Source of the DNA: WVWW01 sp041568335
Lineage (GTDB): Bacteria > Acidobacteriota > Polarisedimenticolia > Polarisedimenticolales > Polarisedimenticolaceae
DNA: 6,047 bases
Direction of reading: 5' to 3'
NCBI GenBank assembly: GCA_041568335.1
Contig: JBFFZZ010000195.1
Coordinates: 1 to 6,047 of the forward strand
The notes under the pieces were generated by a model. The model had not been told where the DNA came from. It was given only the letters and a program-made list of their open reading frames with translations, and searched no databases. Positions 1 through 5,336 of the stretch are shown here, piece after piece. The translations under genes and the position numbers were made by a program. Numbering within the stretch: the stretch's first letter is position 1; the number at the start of each line of letters is the position of its first letter.

Positions 1-1495
1 CGAGCACCTTGATCGACATCGACTGGCGCAGCGCGGGGTGGTCCCAGTCGCCGCGCGGCCAGCGCGCCACCCCGAAGGGCACGGGATCGAATCTCAGTTC
101 CACGTTGTACTCCGACTTCATGCGGAACTTCAGCACGTCGAATTGCAGCGGGCCGACGGCGCCGAGGATCGGCGCCGCCGTGCCCGCGCCCGGCTCCGAG
201 AAGAGCTGGACCAGCCCTTCCTGCGTCAGCTGCTCCAGCCCCTTGGCCAGCGCCTTGCGCCGCTCGACCTCGGCCACGCGAACGCGGACGAAGTGCTCCG
301 GTGAGAAGCTGGGGATGCCCTCGAAGTGAAACCCGCCGTCATCGGCGAGCGTGTCGCCGATGCGGAAGATGCCCGGATCGAACAGGCCGACCACATCGCC
401 GGGGTAGGCTTCCTCGACTTCCTTCCGATCGCGCGCCATCAGCAACGTCGAGTTGGCCAGCCGCAGCTTCTTCTTCGTGCGGACATGCTGCGTCTGGGCC
501 CCTTTCTGGAAGCGGCCCGAACAGACGCGCACGAACGCGACCCGATCGCGGTGGTCGACGTCCATGTTCGCCTGGATCTTGAAGACGAACCCGCTGAAGT
601 CGGTCCTGGCCGGATCGATCGGGCCGTTGTCGGACGGGCGTGCGTAGGGCGCCGGGGCCATCTCGAGGAACCGGGTCAGGAACGGCAGCACACCGAAGTT
701 GGTCAGCGCGCTGCCGAAGAAGAGGGGAGACAGCAACCCCTGCGACACCTGGTCGGCGTCGTAGGCTTCGCCCGCGCCCTCGAGCAGCTCCAGCGACTCG
801 TTGAGCTCGGCCGCCTGATCGCCCGTCGCCTCGACCAGCTCCGGGCTGTCCGGCCGGCCCTCGAGCACGGTCTCGACGACCTGTTCGGTCCCGTGGCGGC
901 CGCCCTCGAACAGGTGGAGCCGGCGCGCCATCCGGTCGTAGACGCCGCGAAACTCCTTCCCGGCGCCGACCGGCCAGTTGATCGGCGTCGCGTGGATCCC
1001 CAGGACCTCCTCGATCTCACCCATCAGCTCCAGCGGATCACGGCCTTGGCGGTCCATCTTGTTGATGAAGGTGAAGATCGGGATACCGCGCATACGACAG
1101 ACCTTGAACAGCTTGCGGGTTTGCGGCTCGACGCCCTTGGCAGCGTCGATCAGCATCACCGCGCTGTCGGCCGCGGTGAGCGTGCGGTAAGTGTCCTCGC
1201 TGAAGTCGTGGTGGCCCGGCGTGTCGAGGATGTTGACCCGCATGCCTTCGTGCTCGAACGTCATGACCGAGCTCGACACGGAGATGCCGCGTTGCTTTTC
1301 GAGCGCGAGCCAGTCGCTGGTGGCGTGGCGTGCCGCGCGTCGCGCGCGTACGGCTCCCGCCTGGCGGATCGCGCCACCGTAAAGCAACAGCTTCTCGGTC
1401 AGCGTCGTCTTGCCGGCGTCGGGATGGGAGATGATCGCGAACGTGCGGCGCCGGTCGATCTCCCGCCGGAGCTGGGTCTCGGTGATCTTGCTCAT
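1..1495 (-). CDS. prfC: Peptide chain release factor 3 (RF3), C-terminus cut off by window edge
   Basis: RF3 is the cytoplasmic translational GTPase that removes RF1/RF2 from the ribosome after peptide release. Reading leftwards from ATG at 1495, 498 codons are open to the window edge; E. coli RF3 has 529 residues, so only about the last 30 are missing. Visible GTPase motifs are G1 SHPDAGKTT (residues 23-31), the switch I region with SDWLALEKQRGIS (60-72), G3 DTPGHHDFSED (91-101) and G4 NKMD (145-148). Further along come RF3-typical stretches: FSGFVFKIQANMD, HRDRVAFVRV, EEAYPGDVVGL, GAVGPLQFDVL and KSEYNVELRFDPV. SDW and the EKQRGIS form separate RF3 from EF-G. The residue after the catalytic His is His (H96), where E. 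coli has Glu. No clear Shine-Dalgarno sequence precedes the ATG, but a -10 hexamer lies 41 bases upstream. A small exported-protein gene lies 70 bases upstream on the same strand, so some read-through is possible. Identification is firm from motifs along the whole length. Confidence 0.97.
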   Translation of the reverse strand, partial: MSKITETQLRREIDRRRTFAIISHPDAGKTTLTEKLLLYGGAIRQAGAVRARRAARHATSDWLALEKQRGISVSSSVMTFEHEGMRVNILDTPGHHDFSEDTYRTLTAADSAVMLIDAAKGVEPQTRKLFKVCRMRGIPIFTFINKMDRQGRDPLELMGEIEEVLGIHATPINWPVGAGKEFRGVYDRMARRLHLFEGGRHGTEQVVETVLEGRPDSPELVEATGDQAAELNESLELLEGAGEAYDADQVSQGLLSPLFFGSALTNFGVLPFLTRFLEMAPAPYARPSDNGPIDPARTDFSGFVFKIQANMDVDHRDRVAFVRVCSGRFQKGAQTQHVRTKKKLRLANSTLLMARDRKEVEEAYPGDVVGLFDPGIFRIGDTLADDGGFHFEGIPSFSPEHFVRVRVAEVERRKALAKGLEQLTQEGLVQLFSEPGAGTAAPILGAVGPLQFDVLKFRMKSEYNVELRFDPVPFGVARWPRGDWDHPALRQSMSIKVL

Positions 1496-1536
1496 GGTTC
1501 GGTCGGACGGCGCGAAGGGCGCCCTCGGAGCGACGG

Positions 1537-1542
1537 ATTATA
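1537..1542 (-). promoter_or_regulatory. Predicted -10 element for prfC
   Basis: On the minus strand these bases read TATAAT, a perfect sigma-70-type -10 hexamer. A start near 1530 would give a leader of about 35 bases before the prfC ATG. No good -35 match is seen at 16-18 bp. The predicted leader can fold GGCGC-CCTTC-GCGCC (1509-1523) into a short hairpin. The hexamer is unusual in such GC-rich DNA, which supports the call. Confidence 0.55.
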
Positions 1543-1565
1543 GAGGTCGGGCCGAAACGGTGCCG

Positions 1566-1590
1566 CTATCGGGTCTCGCCCCCCCGATAG
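1566..1590 (-). repeat. Perfect inverted repeat spanning the stop codon of the exported-protein gene
   Basis: CTATCGGG (1566-1573) and CCCGATAG (1583-1590) are perfect reverse complements, 8 bp each, separated by 9 bases. On the minus-strand transcript the repeat covers the last codons and the TAG stop of the upstream exported-protein gene. It could be a 3'-end hairpin that stabilises the mRNA or helps termination before prfC. No T-run follows it, so it is not a standard intrinsic terminator. Confidence 0.4.
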
Positions 1591-2054
1591 GAGTCGCCCA
1601 GCCCCGGGGTGATCTCACGAACCGGCGGGTGGGCCCGGAACATCGGGTGCGGGACCTCGGTCGGCGTGGGGCCGTCGTCGGGGGCCGCTCTTCCGCCTCC
1701 GCGCTGCCCGTGATAGGCCGGCCGATGAGGCACGCGGAGCGGATAGTAGGGATACGCCGTGCCGTGGCCCACCGGACGGTCGGCCTCGATCTCCACGCGG
1801 TCACGTTCCAGCTCGTGATCCCGATCCGAGGTGATCTTCGCGCGCTCGCGATCGATGAACGCGGCGACGAACTCCCAGGCCTCCGCATCGAAGGTGGTGT
1901 CGACGAGCGGTCGTCCCGTCGGAAGCGGCTCGAGCTTCTCGACGTCCGCGTTGGTGTAAAGGACGATGTCCTCGTCGTCGGCCGGAGCCGCCGCGGCGAG
2001 GCCCGGCGCCGCGGCCAGCAAGAAAATCGCCGTGATGCGCCTCGTGACTCTCAT
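1566..2054 (-). CDS. Small exported protein of unknown function
   Basis: I do not recognise a named family. The protein has 162 residues. It begins MRVTRR followed by a hydrophobic Ala/Leu-rich segment (about 7-23) with AAAAP near 20-24, a typical Sec signal peptide with likely cleavage between about residues 22 and 25. The mature part starts acidic (ADDEDIV), then has YTNADVEKLEPLP (33-45). Next is a highly charged stretch of Glu, Arg and Asp (about 55-95) that probably forms a long helix. The tail (from about 96) is rich in Pro, His, Tyr, Gly and Arg and is probably disordered. There is no lipobox and no second membrane segment, so it is probably periplasmic. I chose the ATG at 2054 because it directly precedes the signal peptide and follows AAAGGGG by 6 bases. 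An in-frame ATG at 2165 would add residues that spoil the signal peptide. The gene diverges from the TonB-domain gene and is followed by prfC. The gene call is good; its function is unknown. Confidence 0.75.
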   Translation of the reverse strand: MRVTRRITAIFLLAAAPGLAAAAPADDEDIVLYTNADVEKLEPLPTGRPLVDTTFDAEAWEFVAAFIDRERAKITSDRDHELERDRVEIEADRPVGHGTAYPYYPLRVPHRPAYHGQRGGGRAAPDDGPTPTEVPHPMFRAHPPVREITPGLGDSYRGGETR

Positions 2055-2060
2055 GTCACG

Positions 2061-2067
2061 CCCCTTT
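2061..2067 (-). promoter_or_regulatory. Shine-Dalgarno site fixing the start at 2054
   Basis: On the minus strand these bases read AAAGGGG, 6 bases before the ATG. The site decides in favour of the start at 2054 over the upstream in-frame ATG at 2165. Confidence 0.6.
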
Positions 2068-2084
2068 CCCCTCGGACTTCCATG

Positions 2085-2113
2085 AGCATACGGGGATCCG
2101 TGTCGCCCGGCAA
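2085..2113 (-). promoter_or_regulatory. Predicted sigma-70-type promoter for the small exported protein
   Basis: On the minus strand TTGCCG (2113-2108; 4 of 6 to TTGACA) is followed after exactly 17 bp by TATGCT (2090-2085; 4 of 6 to TATAAT, keeping the key TA and final T). Transcription would start near 2078, about 24 bases before the ATG, leaving room for the AAAGGGG ribosome site. The -35 lies inside the inverted repeat at 2098-2122. Confidence 0.45.
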
Positions 2114-2122
2114 CCGACACGG
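2098..2122. promoter_or_regulatory. Operator-like inverted repeat between divergent genes
   Basis: CCGTGTCG (2098-2105) and CGACACGG (2115-2122) are perfect 8-bp inverted arms with a 9-bp centre. The repeat covers the predicted minus-strand -35 (2108-2113) and the place where a plus-strand -35 would lie (about 2109-2115). Both predicted transcription starts fall outside it, so it would not be transcribed from these promoters. That favours a DNA-binding site for a dimeric regulator over an RNA hairpin. The regulator is not identifiable here. Confidence 0.45.
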
Positions 2123-2132
2123 TGCATTGCGA

Positions 2133-2138
2133 TAGAAT
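2133..2138 (+). promoter_or_regulatory. Predicted -10 element for the TonB-domain gene
   Basis: TAGAAT matches the -10 consensus at 5 of 6 bases. Transcription would start near 2145, giving a leader of about 19 bases that contains the AAGGGAG ribosome site. No good -35 is present, and the -35 position lies under the inverted repeat, so an activator could be needed. Confidence 0.4.
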
Positions 2139-2150
2139 CGACTGCAAGCG

Positions 2151-2157
2151 AAGGGAG
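2151..2157 (+). promoter_or_regulatory. Shine-Dalgarno site fixing the start at 2164
   Basis: AAGGGAG lies 6 bases before the ATG at 2164. It supports that start over the in-frame ATG at 2122, which has no ribosome site and lies at the edge of the operator-like repeat. Confidence 0.65.
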
Positions 2158-2163
2158 TTTCCC

Positions 2164-2970
2164 ATGATCCAGCGATTCGCGTGGGCGGGCGTGCTCTCGA
2201 TCTTGCTCTCCGGCGGTGCGGCGGCCGACTCACCCGACTGGCTGCTGAAAAGCGCCGAGCGTCTGTTCCAGCGTGTCTACGCGCGTCCCGTGGCCGCTTG
2301 TCCCGACGGGCTCGATCGAATCGGCAACGCGTCGGTCGCGATCTGCGCAACCTACGACCGGGGCCTGGATCGACTGAAGAAGACGCTGAAGCAGTTCGAT
2401 GACCCGCCCAACCGCGCGGTGACCGAGGTCGTTCCGAATGCCTTCGGTCCGCCTTCGAGACACACGAGCCGTATCTACTCGTTCCAGCGAACCTGGCGCA
2501 GACAGGGGGACTTTCACTTTCGGGACTGGCTCGAGGACGGGGAGCTGCTCGTGATCGCTCTCCAGGAGTCGACGGAACGGTTGGCCGTCATGCCGAAGGA
2601 CTCCTGCCTCGAACCCGAGGTGCGTGCTCGAAAGGACCTCTACTTCGACGGCGGTGAGTCGTTCGTCGCCGCCGACGCGATCGAGAGCCCGCTGCCGAAA
2701 GGACCTCCGAAATCACCGAGCGGGTCGAGGAAAGGCGGCGATGCGGTGGTGCAGTTCGTCGTCGATCGTGGTGGCGTGGTCCGCGACGCCTGCGTGATGC
2801 ACTCCCACCCCGGCGGGTTCGGCAAGCGCGCGTTGAAGATCCTCGACCAGTGGGTCTTCGTGCCGGCGACGATCGACGGGGAACCGGTGGATTCGGTCGT
2901 GTCGATCGCCTTCACCTGGCGGCAGCGCGCGTGGGACTACGAACGGACGTCGCGTCACGTGCGGCCCTGA
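2164..2970 (+). CDS. Exported protein with a TonB C-terminal-like domain
   Basis: The protein has 268 residues. The N-terminus (MIQRFAWAG, hydrophobic to about 18, then AAADS at 19-23) is a Sec signal peptide, probably cleaved after residue 21. Residues about 24-185 form a domain I do not recognise, with cysteines at 46, 61 and 148, a helical charged stretch (LDRLKKTLKQF) and an aromatic segment around SFQRTW and FHFRDWLEDGELLVIAL. A Lys/Pro/Gly/Ser-rich linker (about 174-190) leads to residues 191-252, which fit the TonB_C family: AVVQFVVDRGGVVRDACV, then the helix with KRALKILDQWVFVPAT, DGEPV and the final strand SIAFTW. Classical TonB is anchored in the inner membrane and has a long Pro-rich spacer. 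Here there is only a cleavable-looking signal and a short linker, so energy transduction to TonB-dependent transporters is doubtful. A periplasmic protein borrowing the fold is more likely. ExbB and ExbD are not next to it. The start is set by AAGGGAG. The domain call is fairly sure; the role is unknown. Confidence 0.8.
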   Translation: MIQRFAWAGVLSILLSGGAAADSPDWLLKSAERLFQRVYARPVAACPDGLDRIGNASVAICATYDRGLDRLKKTLKQFDDPPNRAVTEVVPNAFGPPSRHTSRIYSFQRTWRRQGDFHFRDWLEDGELLVIALQESTERLAVMPKDSCLEPEVRARKDLYFDGGESFVAADAIESPLPKGPPKSPSGSRKGGDAVVQFVVDRGGVVRDACVMHSHPGGFGKRALKILDQWVFVPATIDGEPVDSVVSIAFTWRQRAWDYERTSRHVRP

Positions 2971-2980
2971 CCGGCGGCAT

Positions 2981-2986
2981 TATAAT
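2981..2986 (+). promoter_or_regulatory. Perfect -10 element just before the lipoprotein start codon
   Basis: TATAAT lies only 10 bases before the GTG at 2997 and 10 bases after the stop of the previous gene. Transcription from it would begin at about 2993-2997, giving a leaderless or near-leaderless mRNA. No Shine-Dalgarno sequence precedes the GTG. No convincing -35 is seen at 16-18 bp; CTGACC (2967-2972) is too close. Confidence 0.5.
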
Positions 2987-2996
2987 CCCGTCCGTC

Positions 2997-5324
2997 GTGT
3001 TCCCCCGTCACCCATCGTGGTTCGTCCTTCCCGCGGCGCTCCTGCCGGTGCTCAGCTGTGCCGGGCCACAGGAGGCGACCACCGCTCTCGACCCCCATGC
3101 CGGACACCGGATGGCCGCCGATGGGGGAGACGGGACCGCGCCAAAGCAACCCGAGGGTCACCACCGGATGCTCCGCGAGCTTGCCGACATCGCCACGCGG
3201 ATCAACGAAGAGAACCCCTACCTCGGGGACCGGCTCGCCGTCCAGATCCGTGCCGATCTCGCGGCGCAGGACGAGACCACGAGTCTCCCGGAACGCTGGA
3301 TCGTCCGCGTCGAGCTGGCCGGGCAGGAGATGCGGCTCGGCAACCAGGAGCGCGGGATCGCGCTCTACGAGGAGGCGCTGAAGCTGCTCGGCGAGTCCGC
3401 GGACCCGGTGCCGCGGGAGTACTACGTCCGCAACGTCTACGAGATGGGTGTCGCGTACATGCGCTGGGGCGAGACCCTCAACTGCGTCGAGCGTCACTCG
3501 AGCGACAGCTGCCTGTTGCCGATCCGGGGGGAAGGCGTTCATGTCGACCCGCGAGCCTCGACGCATGCGATCCGCTACCTGACCGAAGCGGCCGACCGCT
3601 CCACCCCGGGCTCTCGCGAGGCGATGCGCGCCCGCTGGCTGCTCAACATCGCCTACATGACGCTGGGACGCTGGCCCGACGAGGTCCCCGAGCATCTGCG
3701 GATCGATCCTTCGAGATTCGAGTCGGAGGAGCCTTTCCCGCGGTTCCGCGAGATCGCCCCGCAGCTCGGTCTGGACACGTTCGACAACGCCGGAGGCGCG
3801 ATCGGCGAGGACTTCGACGGCGACGGCGATCTCGACGTGATGGTCTCGACATCGAATCCGGCGGGCCAGATGCGGTACTACCGCAACGAGGGGGACGGGA
3901 CCTTCGTCGAGCGCACGGTCGCCGCGGGCCTCGAGGGGTTGATCGGCGGTCTCAACCTGATGCCCGCGGACTACGACAACGACGGCGACGTCGATGTGCT
4001 GAGCCTGCGCGGTGCGTGGTGGAAACAGCGCGGCCTGCATCCCAACTCGCTGATCCGTAACAACGGCGACGGGACGTTCACCGACGTCACGTTCGACGCC
4101 GGCCTCGGAGAAGTGCACTACCCGACCCAGACGGCGGGGTGGGCCGATTACGACCTCGACGGCGACCTCGACCTGTACATCGGTAACGAGAACGGCAACG
4201 CGCAGCGGCTCGCGAAGGCCGACGGCCTGCCCTTCGCCCACGCGCCGAGCCAGCTCTTCCGCAACAACGGCGACGGCACGTTCACCGATGTCGCGGCCGT
4301 GGCCGGCGTCGAGAACATGGAGTTCGCCAAGGCCGTCATCTGGGGCGACTACAACAACGACCGCTATCCCGATCTCTACGTCTCGAACTTCGGGCACCTC
4401 AACCGGCTGTATGAAAACCGGGGCGACGGCACCTTTGTCGATGTGGCGGAGCAGGCCGGCGTCACCCGGCCGATCCTCAGCTTCCCGGTCTGGTTCTGGG
4501 ACGTGAACAACGACGGTCATCTCGATCTCTACGTCGCTGCGTACGGTTCGGACGTCGCCACCGTGGCGGCCTCCTACCTGGGGCTCGGTGACACCGGGGG
4601 CGGAGAGCTGCCGTACCTCTACCTGGGCGACGGCAACGGTCGCTTCCGCGACGTCGCCCGGGAATGGAACGTGATCCGCCCGACCCTGCCGATGGGCAAC
4701 AACTTCGGCGATCTCGACAACGACGGCTTCCTCGACTTCTACCTAGGCACGGGCTATCCGTCGTACGAGGGGCTCGTGCCGAACCGGATGTACCGCAACC
4801 GGCGGGGCACCGGATTCGCCGAGATCACGACGGCCGGGAACTTCGGTCACTTGCAAAAGGGCCATGCCGTCGTCTTTGCGGACTTCGACAACGACGGGGA
4901 CCAGGACGTCTACCAGCAAATGGGTGGGGCCTGGGCCGGCGACGCCTACGGTAACTCGTTCTACCTCAACCCGGGATTCGACCATCACTGGATCAAGATC
5001 AACCTCGTGGGGGTCCGATCGAACCGGTTCGGGGTGGGGGTGAGGATCCGTCTCGATCTCGTCGAGGACGGCAAGCGGCGCTCGATCCACCGCCGCGTCT
5101 CGAGCGGCGCCAGCTTCGGTGGCAACCCCTTCCGCCGCGAGATCGGCGTCGGGTCGGCAACCCGGATCGAGGCCCTCGAGATCTACTGGCCGGTGAGCGA
5201 CACCACGCAACGGTTCGAGAACGTGGACGTCGACCAGTGGATCGAGATCATCGAGGGCGAATCGGACTATCGCAGGCTCCCGTTGAAGAGCTTCGAATTG
5301 GGCGGGTCCGTGTCGGATTCGTGA
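2997..5324 (+). CDS. CRTAC1-like FG-GAP/ASPIC-UnbV repeat lipoprotein
   Basis: The protein has 775 residues from the GTG at 2997. The N-terminus (MFPRHPSWFVLPAALLPVLSC) is a lipoprotein signal peptide with Cys21 as the lipid anchor (VLSC lipobox). A His/Met-bearing linker (HAGHRM 34-39, GHHRM 54-58) follows. Residues about 70-240 are helical and TPR-like, with helices at about 101-133 and 191-236 and a Cys pair at 163 and 172. Seven DxDxDG-type calcium loops begin at residues 272, 325, 384, 451, 502, 572 and 629, each followed in most blades by a RNNGDGTF-type motif. This is the FG-GAP/VCBS pattern of a seven-bladed beta-propeller. Loop 4 is degenerate (DYNNDRYPD). The C-terminus (about 676-750, with SSGASFGGNPFR, IGVGSA and IYWPVSD) is the ASPIC/UnbV domain. 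Family members are surface or exported proteins; their substrates are mostly unknown. I chose the GTG because the lipobox is placed correctly from it; an in-frame ATG at 2850 lies deep in the previous gene. The next gene starts 12 bases downstream. Architecture is sure; function is not. Confidence 0.92.
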   Translation: MFPRHPSWFVLPAALLPVLSCAGPQEATTALDPHAGHRMAADGGDGTAPKQPEGHHRMLRELADIATRINEENPYLGDRLAVQIRADLAAQDETTSLPERWIVRVELAGQEMRLGNQERGIALYEEALKLLGESADPVPREYYVRNVYEMGVAYMRWGETLNCVERHSSDSCLLPIRGEGVHVDPRASTHAIRYLTEAADRSTPGSREAMRARWLLNIAYMTLGRWPDEVPEHLRIDPSRFESEEPFPRFREIAPQLGLDTFDNAGGAIGEDFDGDGDLDVMVSTSNPAGQMRYYRNEGDGTFVERTVAAGLEGLIGGLNLMPADYDNDGDVDVLSLRGAWWKQRGLHPNSLIRNNGDGTFTDVTFDAGLGEVHYPTQTAGWADYDLDGDLDLYIGNENGNAQRLAKADGLPFAHAPSQLFRNNGDGTFTDVAAVAGVENMEFAKAVIWGDYNNDRYPDLYVSNFGHLNRLYENRGDGTFVDVAEQAGVTRPILSFPVWFWDVNNDGHLDLYVAAYGSDVATVAASYLGLGDTGGGELPYLYLGDGNGRFRDVAREWNVIRPTLPMGNNFGDLDNDGFLDFYLGTGYPSYEGLVPNRMYRNRRGTGFAEITTAGNFGHLQKGHAVVFADFDNDGDQDVYQQMGGAWAGDAYGNSFYLNPGFDHHWIKINLVGVRSNRFGVGVRIRLDLVEDGKRRSIHRRVSSGASFGGNPFRREIGVGSATRIEALEIYWPVSDTTQRFENVDVDQWIEIIEGESDYRRLPLKSFELGGSVSDS
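3810..4907 (+). repeat. Seven FG-GAP/VCBS repeats within the lipoprotein gene
   Basis: Calcium-loop codons begin at 3810, 3969, 4146, 4347, 4500, 4710 and 4881, with periods of 51-70 codons. Two copies keep near-identity at DNA level: the blocks at 4057-4089 and 4260-4292 encode RNNGDGTFTDV with only a few silent changes. This suggests recent duplication or conversion between blades 2 and 3, or simply strong codon bias. Confidence 0.85.
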
Positions 5325-5330
5325 TACGTT
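5322..5330 (+). promoter_or_regulatory. Possible extended -10 element before the methyltransferase gene
   Basis: TGATACGTT fits the extended -10 pattern TGnTAnnnT. It begins at the TGA stop of the lipoprotein gene and ends 6 bases before the ATG at 5337. There is no Shine-Dalgarno sequence, so the message would be leaderless. Alternatively the gene is simply co-transcribed with the lipoprotein gene across the 12-base gap. Confidence 0.3.
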
Positions 5331-5336
5331 CTCGCC

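Noticed and set aside
326..1543. Long plus-strand open frame of about 405 codons
   Set aside because: It is antisense to prfC, which is certain from its motifs. The translation is Arg/Ala/Asp/His-rich with no recognisable domain, as expected for a shadow in high-GC DNA.
1410..2135. Plus-strand open frame of about 241 codons opposite the small exported-protein gene
   Set aside because: It crosses the prfC start, its promoter and the exported-protein gene. The opposite strand has a signal peptide, a ribosome site and a promoter; this frame has none.
2122..2163. Upstream in-frame ATG for the TonB-domain gene
   Set aside because: It would add a charged, Cys-containing stretch before the signal peptide. 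It lies upstream of the predicted -10 and has no ribosome site, whereas the ATG at 2164 follows AAGGGAG.
2850..2996. Upstream in-frame ATG for the lipoprotein gene
   Set aside because: It would overlap the TonB_C coding region by 121 bases and bury the lipoprotein signal peptide behind 49 Arg-rich residues.
2971..2996. Possible terminator between the TonB-domain gene and the lipoprotein gene
   Set aside because: I see no stem-loop followed by a T-run in these 26 bases; they contain the TATAAT element instead.
3483..3497. Possible heme-binding site at the Cys163 region of the lipoprotein
   Set aside because: The residues are CVERH, not CxxCH, and no CxxCH was seen elsewhere in the protein.
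2955..4520. Minus-strand open frame of about 521 codons opposite the lipoprotein gene
   Set aside because: It is the mirror of the repeated DxDxDG and NGDGTF codons, giving Val/Ala/Arg-rich runs such as VVVVV. The plus-strand protein has clear domains throughout.
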